Below are positions 42,906 to 51,346 of a stretch of DNA of 64,000 bases, in pieces. The position numbers and the translations under genes are program-made. Origin of the DNA: Phocaeicola faecicola (GTDB taxonomy: Bacteria > Bacteroidota > Bacteroidia > Bacteroidales > Bacteroidaceae); assembly GCF_013618865.1 (NCBI RefSeq), contig NZ_JABSOE010000009.1, positions 1 through 64,000 of the forward strand, written 5' to 3'. The notes beneath the pieces were generated by a model. The model did no database searches and was not told where the DNA came from. It worked only from the letters and a program-made list of their open reading frames with translations. Every line of letters begins with the position of its first letter. Position 1 is the stretch's first letter.

Positions 42906-43710
42906 ATGCATCTCTGCGGCGGACAGTGCTTGTCCCCTGAAATTCACGCGCCAGCGGATAGAACTCGAACTTCTTCAGGAGATACTCCATCTGGTCCAAC
43001 GACCGGGCCACCCCGTCCGGGGAGGGCAACTCCCTGCACTTGAACACTGCCGTCAGCAGTCCGTTATAAGGTATTAGGTTCTGGCAACTCTCTTTATCAC
43101 GGCAGTATACCTCCCACTCTGTCCAGAACGCAGCCGTCAGCCGTTTTTCGGCATCCATCCATTTCCGTTCGGTACCGGGCATAGGAGCAAAATATACTCC
43201 CGCAACAAAACATTCGTAGGTGTGAAGGGTCTTTCCCTTCAGGCTCATTTCCGGCACCATTGTATAGGCAATCTCAAACTGCACGTCGTTCCGGAAAAGC
43301 ATATAGTTGGAGAAACGATAGCAGTACACTTCGGTGACACCGGGGAAGTAACGGCCTATGAAATCCTGCAGTTTCCGGGTAATCTTTCCGGAAAGCACAA
43401 AAGAGTAGTAATAGGAAACCAGCCAGATGAAGGGCATAAAAACGATAAAGGGAATCCAGACAGAGCCGCTCATCAGCACCCAGTCCATTTCCTCTCCACT
43501 CTTCCAGACATGATACAGAAAAGATACAAGTATCACTATTCCGCTGGCCAGTACAGGAATACCGGTGTACAGGGTGGTGAGTTTCCACCATTTCCAGCGG
43601 GAAGTGTACAACAGGTGCTCACCTGCAAAAACATGCTTGAAATATTCCTTGAAAGACAGGTTGTCTCCTTTGATATAAGTAGGGGTTGTCTTGATCATAA
43701 ACGTCTGCAA
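42904..43710 (-). CDS. Hypothetical two-helix membrane protein
   Basis: A 268-residue protein with two transmembrane helices in the first 110 residues (about 47-68, TTLYTGIPVLASGIVILVSFLYHV, and 82-104, VWIPFIVFMPFIWLVSYYYSFVL). The remaining 160 residues are soluble and mixed alpha/beta, with paired aromatic and charged residues (RYFPGVTEVYCYRFSNYMLFRNDVQFEIAY). The topology resembles small signalling or YcxB-like proteins, but I do not recognise it. A start at the fifth codon (43698) is possible. The upstream gap contains a dispersed repeat. Confidence 0.65.
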   Translation of the reverse strand: MQTFMIKTTPTYIKGDNLSFKEYFKHVFAGEHLLYTSRWKWWKLTTLYTGIPVLASGIVILVSFLYHVWKSGEEMDWVLMSGSVWIPFIVFMPFIWLVSYYYSFVLSGKITRKLQDFIGRYFPGVTEVYCYRFSNYMLFRNDVQFEIAYTMVPEMSLKGKTLHTYECFVAGVYFAPMPGTERKWMDAEKRLTAAFWTEWEVYCRDKESCQNLIPYNGLLTAVFKCRELPSPDGVARSLDQMEYLLKKFEFYPLAREFQGTSTVRRRDA

Positions 43711-43808
43711 TTTAAAATTACCGAAATAACAAATTTACGAATAATCTTCCTGACTGCCAATTCCTTTTCCTGAATATCAGTAAATAAAATCCGGAATGAT
43801 TTCTTTCG

Positions 43809-43896
43809 TTCTCCAACCTCCGTATGCGGGTGATAACCCCCCGCCTGCCGGGTCGTACAACCTCCGTACGGAAGTCGAAGAACCTGGCAGGCGGGG
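43809..43896. repeat. Dispersed intergenic repeat, copy 1
   Basis: It begins TTCTCCAACCTCCGT and contains two CAACCTCCGTA blocks and a GGAAGTCG block. A strong stem CCCCGCCTGCC/GGCAGGCGGGG encloses the second half. Copy 2 at 63943 shares the same order of blocks but lacks about 18 bp after GCGGGT. It lies between two minus-strand genes. The family is unnamed to me; it is of the size of REP/BIME-like elements. Confidence 0.75.
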
Positions 43897-43975
43897 TCAG
43901 AGATTTTTCAACTAAAAAAAACACACTCAATATATAAGAAAAGCAGTTTCTTTACTTATTGCACAAGAAAGTCCG

Positions 43976-45175
43976 TCAGACCTTCTCACCGCGTATCAGT
44001 ACCTTTTCACCACTGGCAAGGGTAGTAGCAAACAGATAAGTATCTCCCCCCTCCTTCAGCTTGAGTTTCTTCCGCAGTTCGGCCACGCTGGACGGGAAGT
44101 TGCGGACAGTGAGGTTCGCCTTTTCCACTCCCTCCAGCAGGACTTTCAAGTCTTTCTTGCCAAACCCGGAAACGGCAGTCACCCGGAAGCGGCGTCCCGG
44201 GAAATCAACCAGTCCGGAAGAGGTATAAAGGTGACTGTTCGGATGAAGTTTTTCCACTCCGTAGCGCGTGGCCAGCAGGCGGTAAGGACCGGCTTTCAAC
44301 AGGGCTGTCCCCGGCTCATACAGATAGTTGCCTACGGACTCAGCCAGAAGGCATCCGGCTGACTTTTCTTCGGAAAATGTGAACTGGAAATGCTGGTGTA
44401 CGGAGTTATTAACAACCTGTTCACAAGTTATAATCAACTCACCTGCAGCTGCTTCCTCTTCATCAGGAGCCTTACGAAGGAGGATTATCAACTCTTTGCA
44501 CTCGTTATTCACCGACACGACATGGATGCGGCGGACGTATTGCAGATCGCGCAATGCCGAAGCCATATCGAGCATGGGAGAGAGTTTGATCATGACCGTT
44601 TTCCCTTTCTCAACCAGCAGGGGCTCCAGGCGGCAGACATCGGGTTCGCATTCGGCAATGGCCACTGTTTTTCCTCCATGACTGTCACGGCGGGCAGGGT
44701 CAAGGAACAGGCAGTCGACCGGTTCCATCGACTGAAGGTACTCCACTGCATCGGCGCAATGGATGCGTACGTGAGGCAGGCCCAGCAACGGGAAGTTATG
44801 GGCGGCAATCCGGCAGAGCGTTTCCTGCCGCTCTACATAGTCGGCACAACGGAAATTGCGGGCCAGGAAAGAACAGTCCACCCCCCACCCCGCCGTCAGG
44901 TCGGTCAGGGTATCCCCGCTTACCAGGGAAGCCTTGTAACGGGCCGTCACTTCCGAAGAACACTGCTCCATGGAGAGATGCTGCGGATAACGGATTCCTG
45001 CGGTCTGTGCCCAAAGCGGCACCTTCTTTTCAGCAATCTGATAACCGGCAATCTGCACCACCGCCTCGGCCATATCCACTGCCGGATATTTCTTTGCCTG
45101 CAACGCCAGTGTCCGTACGTCGTCACCACGGTGACTGTCAATAAACGCTAAGGTTTCGGGAGACAATTCTTTCAT
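43976..45175 (-). CDS. SAM-dependent methyltransferase with THUMP-like domain
   Basis: A 399-residue class I methyltransferase. The SAM-binding motif I is TDLTAGWGVDCSFLA (about residues 93-107), and the acidic end of the second strand is YVERQ. Motif IV is CLFLDPARRDSHGGK, similar to the DPP(Y/A)R region of the THUMP-like group; the C-terminal third (about 300-399) would be the THUMP-like domain (AGPYRLLATRYGVEKLHPNSHLYTSS). The substrate is probably RNA but is not shown. The gene is monocistronic. I see no signal peptide. Confidence 0.85.
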   Translation of the reverse strand: MKELSPETLAFIDSHRGDDVRTLALQAKKYPAVDMAEAVVQIAGYQIAEKKVPLWAQTAGIRYPQHLSMEQCSSEVTARYKASLVSGDTLTDLTAGWGVDCSFLARNFRCADYVERQETLCRIAAHNFPLLGLPHVRIHCADAVEYLQSMEPVDCLFLDPARRDSHGGKTVAIAECEPDVCRLEPLLVEKGKTVMIKLSPMLDMASALRDLQYVRRIHVVSVNNECKELIILLRKAPDEEEAAAGELIITCEQVVNNSVHQHFQFTFSEEKSAGCLLAESVGNYLYEPGTALLKAGPYRLLATRYGVEKLHPNSHLYTSSGLVDFPGRRFRVTAVSGFGKKDLKVLLEGVEKANLTVRNFPSSVAELRKKLKLKEGGDTYLFATTLASGEKVLIRGEKV

Positions 45176-45247
45176 ATTTTTTCCGTTCTAACAAACATTC
45201 CACAATAACAGGGACAAAGTTATAAAATAAACCCATAGTACAGGCAA

Positions 45248-45293
45248 TAAAAAAAGGACCTTGAAGCGCCTCACGGCGATTACAAGATCCTTT
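45248..45293 (-). terminator. Intrinsic terminator of the thioredoxin gene
   Basis: On the minus strand, AAAGGATCTTG pairs with CAAGGTCCTTT, followed by a run of seven T. It lies about 37 bp past the stop codon. Confidence 0.88.
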
Positions 45294-45329
45294 CTAAAAA
45301 AACCTCTCAATATAACAAATCTAAAAAAA

Positions 45330-45800
45330 TTACTTTTTCAATAAATAGTCATCTATCATCTTCTTGAATTCCGATTTGGGCATGGCCCCGTTCACTACCT
45401 GAGGCTTACCCTTCAACGGGATGAACAGCAGGGTCGGAATGCTCCGTATGCCAAAGGCGGCAGCCAGTTCCCTCTCCGCATCCGTATCAACTTTGTATAC
45501 ATCAATCTTTCCCTGATACTCGGCAGCCAGTTCTTCGATGATGGGAGCCACCATCCGGCAGGGTCCGCACCAGGAAGCATAGAAATCTACGATGGCCGGT
45601 CTTTCGCCCTCAAACTTCCATACGTCGGGGTTGGCCTCATAGTTGTATATCTTCGACATAAACGCAGCTTTATCCAGATGTACGGCAGCCTTCTTCTCCT
45701 TCTTTTCAGTAGCCGAACCGCCTTTTGTTCCGGAAGCATTGCCACCGCAGGCGGTCGTAACTACCAGCATTGTCAGCATCAAGAATAATATCTTTTTCAT
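45330..45800 (-). CDS. Thioredoxin-fold lipoprotein
   Basis: A 156-residue lipoprotein: lipobox TTAC (Cys18), a charged linker (about 24-45), then a complete thioredoxin domain with active site WCGPC (Cys78 and Cys81) and cis-proline in RSIPTLLF. It would be a periplasmic or outer-membrane thiol-disulfide reductase for extracytoplasmic proteins. It is encoded 108 bp downstream of a bile salt hydrolase-family gene; whether they are linked functionally is unclear, but that enzyme needs a reduced N-terminal cysteine. Confidence 0.93.
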   Translation of the reverse strand: MKKILFLMLTMLVVTTACGGNASGTKGGSATEKKEKKAAVHLDKAAFMSKIYNYEANPDVWKFEGERPAIVDFYASWCGPCRMVAPIIEELAAEYQGKIDVYKVDTDAERELAAAFGIRSIPTLLFIPLKGKPQVVNGAMPKSEFKKMIDDYLLKK

Positions 45801-45908
45801 ATCGGTTGCTATTTGAATGATTGTCTTCTCTATTTAATTAACAAACAAAAGAAAGAAATGGTTCAAGACAAAAACCCGATTCTTTATAAAAAAGAATTAA
45901 AAAAACGC

Positions 45909-46991
45909 TTATTTGACGGTAATCTCGCGTACCGGCTGCTGCTTGACGGTGTCGAGAAGGGTATCCGAATATTTTACTTTTCCAAAATTAATCCGGTTCA
46001 GGTCGATGCAGCGGATGGCACTGTCGTACATCGTACGGAAATAGATCTTGCGGTTCTTCATGTCCGTAGCCGAAGTCCACTGGGTCGCACTGGGGATATC
46101 TGCCGGCACCTGGCCCTGGGCAAACTCAATCCCTACCGGAATGTCGAAGTTGTTCAGAATCTGGAAGCCCTGGAGCACCGTAGCAAATGCATCGGGCTGT
46201 ACGGGAGCCGTTGCCTGATAAAAGGCTGCACGGACGAAGCGCGAAGGAGGGGTTACGTCTCCCGGCAAACCCAGGAAACCGCTGCCGGCCCCGAAAGAGC
46301 GCAGGGAAAGGGCTCCAAGCTGTTGTCCGGGGGCGCTTCCGGAATACAGATTGACGTAATTGTTCAGGTTGGTCAGCTGCCATTCGAATCCCGGAGAATT
46401 GGTCAGCACGCCCAACTTGTTTTCATGGAACTGAAGCATTCCGTCTACAATTTCCAGGACAATCTGACGGCCGGACAAATCGGCAAAACGCCAGTGAACG
46501 GTAGAGGCACGGGGGTCGATGGCTATCACATGGACTTTCTTTACGGCTTCCATCACTTCATCGACCGTACGGCAGCTTCCCAATATCCACGAAACCAACT
46601 GCAGGTCGGCAATGCTTTCAGCCTTCAGTGCCGGCTGAAACGCTTCGTACCTGCCGTAGTTGAGGAAATAAAACAGTCCCGCAGACAGTCCGGCCTCGTT
46701 CAGTCCTTCGGCCACAAATTCCTTCTGCTCCACTGCCAGCCCCACGTAACCGTAACGGGCCGTAAACTTCATTCCGTCGGTACCGCCCGGTACATACGAC
46801 TGCTGGGTGTATCCGCGAGGCACAATCACATAGCGGCTGTTCAAGTCACTGCCACCCCATTCGATGGTACGTGCCAGAATCTGTGTACTGTCTTTTGAGG
46901 CAAGCGTAATACCCGTGCAGGCCGAGGCCTGTGAACACTGAAAGACGGTTGCAATCGCCGTCAAAGCTAAAGTCAGCATCTTATTTTTCAT
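45909..46991 (-). CDS. Choloylglycine hydrolase family (bile salt hydrolase-like)
   Basis: A 360-residue Ntn-hydrolase. The signal peptide (about 1-24, ending QASA) is followed directly by Cys25 in CTGITLASKD, so cleavage would expose the nucleophilic cysteine. Family residues visible are the ILARTIEWG stretch with Arg, the GLNEAGLSAGLFYF region (Asn), and LTNSPGFEWQLTNLNNY. It deconjugates bile salts or other amides such as penicillin V; the substrate cannot be read from sequence by eye. The product is exported, as for known Bacteroides bile salt hydrolases. It has a -7 box at 47041. Confidence 0.92.
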   Translation of the reverse strand: MKNKMLTLALTAIATVFQCSQASACTGITLASKDSTQILARTIEWGGSDLNSRYVIVPRGYTQQSYVPGGTDGMKFTARYGYVGLAVEQKEFVAEGLNEAGLSAGLFYFLNYGRYEAFQPALKAESIADLQLVSWILGSCRTVDEVMEAVKKVHVIAIDPRASTVHWRFADLSGRQIVLEIVDGMLQFHENKLGVLTNSPGFEWQLTNLNNYVNLYSGSAPGQQLGALSLRSFGAGSGFLGLPGDVTPPSRFVRAAFYQATAPVQPDAFATVLQGFQILNNFDIPVGIEFAQGQVPADIPSATQWTSATDMKNRKIYFRTMYDSAIRCIDLNRINFGKVKYSDTLLDTVKQQPVREITVK

Positions 46992-47011
46992 ATCTTCTAC
47001 ATTTTAAAAAC

Positions 47012-47048
47012 GGGTCTTCAGTGATTGCAGACCCACACAACAAAAATA
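47012..47048 (-). promoter_or_regulatory. -7 box and short leader hairpin of the hydrolase gene
   Basis: On the minus strand TATTTTTG (47048-47041) fits the -7 box. The leader contains the hairpin GGGTCT/AGACCC (47012-47034). Confidence 0.45.
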
Positions 47049-47061
47049 ATTTTTTTCTGTG

Positions 47062-47088
47062 AAAAACCGACTGTCTGTCAGTCTTTTT
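47062..47088 (-). terminator. Intrinsic terminator of the IdeS-like gene
   Basis: On the minus strand, AAAAAGACTG-ACAGA-CAGTCGGTTTTT. It lies about 20 bp after the stop codon. Confidence 0.75.
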
Positions 47089-47108
47089 ATGTTTCTCACC
47101 CGAATTTA

Positions 47109-48764
47109 TCATTGCTTCCACAAGGCATCGTCGCCCAGCGAAAGCGTATAGAGTCCGATCAGACGATAAGTGAACGTACCGGCACTGTTCGATATATACG
47201 GATAAAGAGTCGGCTGTTCGTTCATCGGCAGATAACGTACTTCCTTACGGTACAACATTCCTTCTCCCTTCCAGGGCGGACCGTCATTGTTGTCCACCAT
47301 GTAGATGGCATTGATTTCTCCCGCCTCATCGAACTCGGCTCCCCAGATATTCACGGCATGGTCACCGTAGCCGGAGAGGTTGAATGCCACCCCTACCGCC
47401 TTATGATGCAGCAGGGCATCCTTCACCAATGTCTGAAAACGCTCTTTGGTAACCAGCATGTCATAGGTTCCCAGCGAACGGGTACCCAGCAATCCCCGGA
47501 AGAAACCGGCACGCGGGTCCGGAGTATCGGTATCGAATATGTTCTTTGAGAACACACCGTTGAAGAACCAGTTCAGTCCCTTCAGCACGTCATTACCCTG
47601 ATTGGGGAAGGATTCCTTGAACAGGCGGAACACACTGCTTTCCGTCATGGAAGGAATCTCCGACGGACCGGTATAATGACCCCATTCACGGATTTGCCGG
47701 GCACAGTTGTCCATCCACCAGTGAATCAGGTTTGAGGCAGAGGCAGCCCAACACAACCGCGAGTCAGTTCCACCCAGTTTCGGCTGTATCTTATTGCAGT
47801 CGTACCAGCCGCATCCCTCCCACCAGGGCAACCGTTCACGGTTCTCCCCGGTCCACCGGCTTTCCTCCGGTGCAGTGATTCCGTCGAACCACAGTTTCCG
47901 TCCGGCCCAGGATTCTTCTTTCTTCTGAATCCGGAGACGAAGCACCGTTTCCTTTCCCTGTTCCAGTGTCCGGAAAGGACGTCCGTCGATTTCCTCGGGC
48001 AATGAAAGCAGACTGGACCGTCCGCCCAGTTCGATACGGATGCAGCCGGAACGGATCGGGTCGACCGGCTGGGCAGGCAGAATCACATAAAAAGTACGGG
48101 AATTCATCCGGTAAGGCACAATCGATTCGGGAGCCTGAGCGGCCACGGTCCATTCTCCGTTCCCCGGATTCACCTGTACGGAACGGACCCCACGGACCGT
48201 CAGTCTCATCTCATTCAGTTCCTGTTCCGAATAGCCGTCTCCTTCGCTGATGACGATACGGAGGCGCGACATCGCGTGACTGAAATGCAGGTCGACTCTT
48301 TCCTTATACCCTGCCTCTGCAGTAGCCCACAACAGGTCGGCCGCTTCCAGACTGTCCTTGGGAGCCTGGTCCGAAGGTACCGTATGCATCCAGCTTTCCC
48401 GACTCATCTTTCCGGATGCAGCCGGATAAAAAGCAGTAAACCGTACCGTCCCTGCCTGTAAGTCTTCCCAGGTAAGCGGACTGTTCCAGCGGTTTTGCTC
48501 CAGCCACAACCTGCTGACTTTCCGCATTCCGGTTCCGGCAAAAGCCAGTACCGACAGGCTGTCTCCTTCCGTAAAACGGCCGTTCCCGGCCTCATCCAGG
48601 GAAATACGACTGTTTCCGGTATTCTCCCACACTATGTTCCACTCTACGGCTGCTCCTTCCGTGCGTTCGGCAAGGGCAGCACTTTCTTCCTTCTGACAAG
48701 CCATCAGTCCCACCAGTCCTGCAGCCATCACAGCTATCCATCCTTTTTTTCTCATTTCATTCAA
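47109..48764 (-). CDS. Fimbrillin-like lipoprotein with IdeS/Mac-type cysteine protease domain
   Basis: A 551-residue lipoprotein (lipobox GLMAC, Cys23). Residues about 40-285 form a fimbrillin-family domain (GRFTEGDSLSVLAF, LHFSHAMSRLRIVIS). The C-terminal domain (about 310-551) aligns with the IgG-degrading protease IdeS/Mac (peptidase C66): GWYDCNK, LCWAASASNLIHWWMDN with catalytic Cys338, DPRAGFFRG, DHAVNIWGAEFDEAGEINAIY with His469, and acidic residues Asp491/Asp494 after it, ending IGLYTLSLGDDALW. All catalytic residues are present. It would be a surface-attached protease; immunoglobulin as substrate is not shown. It is monocistronic; ATG 48755 is an alternative start. Confidence 0.9.
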   Translation of the reverse strand: MNEMRKKGWIAVMAAGLVGLMACQKEESAALAERTEGAAVEWNIVWENTGNSRISLDEAGNGRFTEGDSLSVLAFAGTGMRKVSRLWLEQNRWNSPLTWEDLQAGTVRFTAFYPAASGKMSRESWMHTVPSDQAPKDSLEAADLLWATAEAGYKERVDLHFSHAMSRLRIVISEGDGYSEQELNEMRLTVRGVRSVQVNPGNGEWTVAAQAPESIVPYRMNSRTFYVILPAQPVDPIRSGCIRIELGGRSSLLSLPEEIDGRPFRTLEQGKETVLRLRIQKKEESWAGRKLWFDGITAPEESRWTGENRERLPWWEGCGWYDCNKIQPKLGGTDSRLCWAASASNLIHWWMDNCARQIREWGHYTGPSEIPSMTESSVFRLFKESFPNQGNDVLKGLNWFFNGVFSKNIFDTDTPDPRAGFFRGLLGTRSLGTYDMLVTKERFQTLVKDALLHHKAVGVAFNLSGYGDHAVNIWGAEFDEAGEINAIYMVDNNDGPPWKGEGMLYRKEVRYLPMNEQPTLYPYISNSAGTFTYRLIGLYTLSLGDDALWKQ

Positions 48765-49166
48765 CGCTTGTTATATGAAAAACAATAAAATAACCGGATT
48801 TGTTTTTCACGGAAGCATAAAGAAAATGAACATCCGCCGATTTTATCCGCTCCCTCCGTTTCCTGCGCATCTCAGGTCTTTTCCGGCAAGCCTTCTCCCG
48901 GGCCGATAAAAAGTCTGCATCCTTTCTCATATATATGCAGGTTTTACGCAACCGGGAGACCCCAAGCCCCATCCGGGAGATGATTTACAAAAAATTATAC
49001 ATCGGAACGGAATTACTGATGAGATGAAGGCAACCGTTTTTCCTGAATTTTCTATATCTTTGGATAAGATAGGATGGCCCCGGCAAGACCGCATCCGAAA
49101 ACCGGATTTCCAGTGCCTCTCCCCGGCTTCCATCGTTTTGTATAAGCAACCAACCACAGTCTTACT
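48765..49166. other. 402-bp divergent intergenic region
   Basis: This gap lies between the IdeS-like gene (minus) and the second tolC operon (plus). It holds a -7 box for the tolC operon (49055) and a pair of CCGGGAGA/CCGGGAGAT direct repeats near 48951-48980. I see no gene, no RNA structure of note and no clear promoter for the protease. Confidence 0.6.
49055..49062 (+). promoter_or_regulatory. -7 box for the second efflux operon
   Basis: TATCTTTG matches TAnnTTTG. It is 105 bp before the tolC-like start codon, so the leader is long. No sigma-54-type TGGCAC element is present here, unlike the first locus. Confidence 0.5.
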
Positions 49167-50420
49167 ATGATACGATTTTTTTTATTTGTGATATTGCTTC
49201 TCTTGCACACTGGCATATGCGCACAACTGACGTTGAAGGAATGCCAGGAAGCAGCCCATGACAGTTATCCGCAGGCCAGGCAGTACCAGCTGATTCAGCT
49301 CGCCGAGGAATATTCACTGCAGAATGTCCGGAAAAGAAACTTACCTCAAATCAGTCTCAGCGGAAAGGTCTCCTGGCAAAGCGAGGCCACGACCTTCCCG
49401 TTTGAAATTCCGGGTACCGGCATGAAAGGACTTCCGAAAAACCAGTATCAGGTCTTGGCTGAAGTCAGACAGACCCTCTGGGACGGAGGGCAGACTCACT
49501 ATCAGAAACAGCAGGTACGGGCCGAAACGGAAGAAAAGGAACGGCAGCTCGACGTCAGCATGTATGCCCTGAACGACCGGGTGAACCAGGTTTTCTTCGG
49601 CATCCTGTTGCTGGAGGAACAGCTCAGGCAAAACGACCTGCTCCGGAAGGATCTGGAACGGAACCTTCGTGACATCGGTACTTATCAGCAGAACGGGCTG
49701 GCCAACGAGACGGATGCCGATGCGGTACAGGCAGAAATACTGCAGGTCGGACAGCAGCGCCAACAGTTGCAGTCCAACCGAAGGGCCTATCTTCGGATGC
49801 TTTCCCTGCTTACGGGAAAGGAACTGGGCGAAGATACGGTACTGGAACGGCCCACCGCAGATGACGGATGGGATGCCGCCATCATCCGGCGACCGGAACT
49901 CGAGTGGTACAGGGCGCAGGAACAGCAGATAGAGGTTCAGAAGAAACGGTTGAAAAGCAATTACATGCCACAGTTCGGTCTGTTTGCCCAGGCTGCCTAC
50001 GGCAATCCGGGACTCGACCTGTTCAAGGATAAGTTCAGGACGTATGGCATGGCCGGTATCCGGTTTACGTGGAACTTCGGCTCACTCTACACACTGAAAG
50101 ACGACAAACGGAACCTGGAGACCCGCCGGAAGATGGTAGATACCGAGCGGGAACTGTTCCTCTTTCATACACGCCTCCAGCTGATCGGCCAGCAGGAGCG
50201 CATCCGGACACTACGGATGCAGCTGCAGGAGGACGACGAAATCATCCGGCTGCGCACCCGCATCCGCAAGGCAGCGGAAGTCAAGGTGGCCAACGGCACA
50301 CTGAGCGTCACCGAAATGCTGCGGGAACTTACGGCCGAGAGTCTGGCACGGCAGACGAAGGCACAACATGAGATGGAACTGCTCATGGAACAATTCAACA
50401 TGAAACAACTGACCAATTAA
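49167..50420 (+). CDS. TolC-family outer-membrane efflux protein
   Basis: A 417-residue outer-membrane factor with a signal peptide (about 1-18, ending GICAQ). It has the long helices of the OEP fold: LTLKECQEAAHDSYPQARQYQLIQLAEEYSLQNVRKRNLPQISLSGKVSW opens repeat 1, and IIRRPELEWYRAQEQQIEVQKKRLKSNYMPQFGLFAQAAYGNPG opens repeat 2. It heads a five-gene operon for a drug or lipid exporter with two ABC-2 permeases. The next gene starts 11 bp downstream. Confidence 0.92.
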   Translation: MIRFFLFVILLLLHTGICAQLTLKECQEAAHDSYPQARQYQLIQLAEEYSLQNVRKRNLPQISLSGKVSWQSEATTFPFEIPGTGMKGLPKNQYQVLAEVRQTLWDGGQTHYQKQQVRAETEEKERQLDVSMYALNDRVNQVFFGILLLEEQLRQNDLLRKDLERNLRDIGTYQQNGLANETDADAVQAEILQVGQQRQQLQSNRRAYLRMLSLLTGKELGEDTVLERPTADDGWDAAIIRRPELEWYRAQEQQIEVQKKRLKSNYMPQFGLFAQAAYGNPGLDLFKDKFRTYGMAGIRFTWNFGSLYTLKDDKRNLETRRKMVDTERELFLFHTRLQLIGQQERIRTLRMQLQEDDEIIRLRTRIRKAAEVKVANGTLSVTEMLRELTAESLARQTKAQHEMELLMEQFNMKQLTN

Positions 50421-50431
50421 TTTATCGCCTT

Positions 50432-51319
50432 ATGAACATCAGGATAGGGTTATTGGCAGGAATTGCGGTACTGACTGCCTGCCATACGGAAAAAGAGTTT
50501 GACGCCACCGGGGTATTTGAAGCTACGGAAATCATCGTCTCGGCCGAAGGAAACGGCAAGATTCTCTCACTGGACGTGGAAGAAGGAAGCCGGCTGGAAG
50601 CCCGGGAGGAAGTGGGAGTCATCGATACCCTCCAGCTTTTTCTCAAGAAATGCCAGCTGGAGGCCAGCATGAAGTCGGTAGGGCATCAGCGGCCGGATAT
50701 CAGCAAACAGATTGCTGCCACCCAGGCGCAGATTGCTACGGCCGAACGGGAACGGAACCGGGTGGAAAGACTGCTGGAGGCCCAGGCAGCCAACCAGAAG
50801 CAGTTGGACGACTGGGACAACCAGCTGAGTGTCTTACACAAACAACTGGAAGCCCAGCTTTCTTCCCTGAGTCATACGACCAGCAGTCTGACAGCCCAGG
50901 AATCCTCCATTGCCATTCAAATCACACAGACCGATGACCTGCTGAAAAAATGCCACATCACGGCCCCGATTGACGGAACGGTACTGGCCAAGTATGCCGA
51001 AGCCGGGGAACTGGCCAGTGTAGGAAAACCGTTGTTCAAAATCGCCGATACCGAGCACCTGTACCTGCGGGCTTATGTCACCTCCCTGCAGCTCTCGGAA
51101 ATCCAGTTGGGCAAGACCGTCAAGGTGTACGCCGATTTCGGGGACAAGCAACTGGCAGAGTTTCCGGGAGTCGTATCCTGGATAGCCGACCAGGCCGAAT
51201 TCACCCCCAAGACCATCCTGACCGATGACGAACGGGCCAACCTGGTATATGCCGTAAAAATCGCCCTGACCAACGACGGAACCATCAAGCTGGGCATGTA
51301 CGGCAAAGTCAAATTCTGA
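50432..51319 (+). CDS. HlyD-type periplasmic adaptor, lipoprotein
   Basis: A 295-residue adaptor of the YbhG/HlyD kind. It has a lipobox LTAC (Cys17), a short lipoyl half-motif (GVFEATEIIVSAEGNGKILSLDVEEGSRLEAREEVGVIDT), a coiled coil of about 100 residues (75-180, with repeated AQIATAERERNRVERLLEAQAANQKQLDD), and the closing half-motif KCHITAPIDGTVLAKYAEAGELASVGKPLFKIAD. The beta-barrel domain is short. It should link the TolC channel to the ABC-2 permeases. Confidence 0.92.
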   Translation: MNIRIGLLAGIAVLTACHTEKEFDATGVFEATEIIVSAEGNGKILSLDVEEGSRLEAREEVGVIDTLQLFLKKCQLEASMKSVGHQRPDISKQIAATQAQIATAERERNRVERLLEAQAANQKQLDDWDNQLSVLHKQLEAQLSSLSHTTSSLTAQESSIAIQITQTDDLLKKCHITAPIDGTVLAKYAEAGELASVGKPLFKIADTEHLYLRAYVTSLQLSEIQLGKTVKVYADFGDKQLAEFPGVVSWIADQAEFTPKTILTDDERANLVYAVKIALTNDGTIKLGMYGKVKF

Positions 51320-51346
51320 ATCGTCTGAACTTACAGCCACAAAGCA

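Noticed and set aside
45813-46898. Plus-strand open frame (361 codons) opposite the bile salt hydrolase-family gene
   Set aside because: The sense strand encodes an intact Ntn-hydrolase with signal peptide and catalytic cysteine; this is its shadow.
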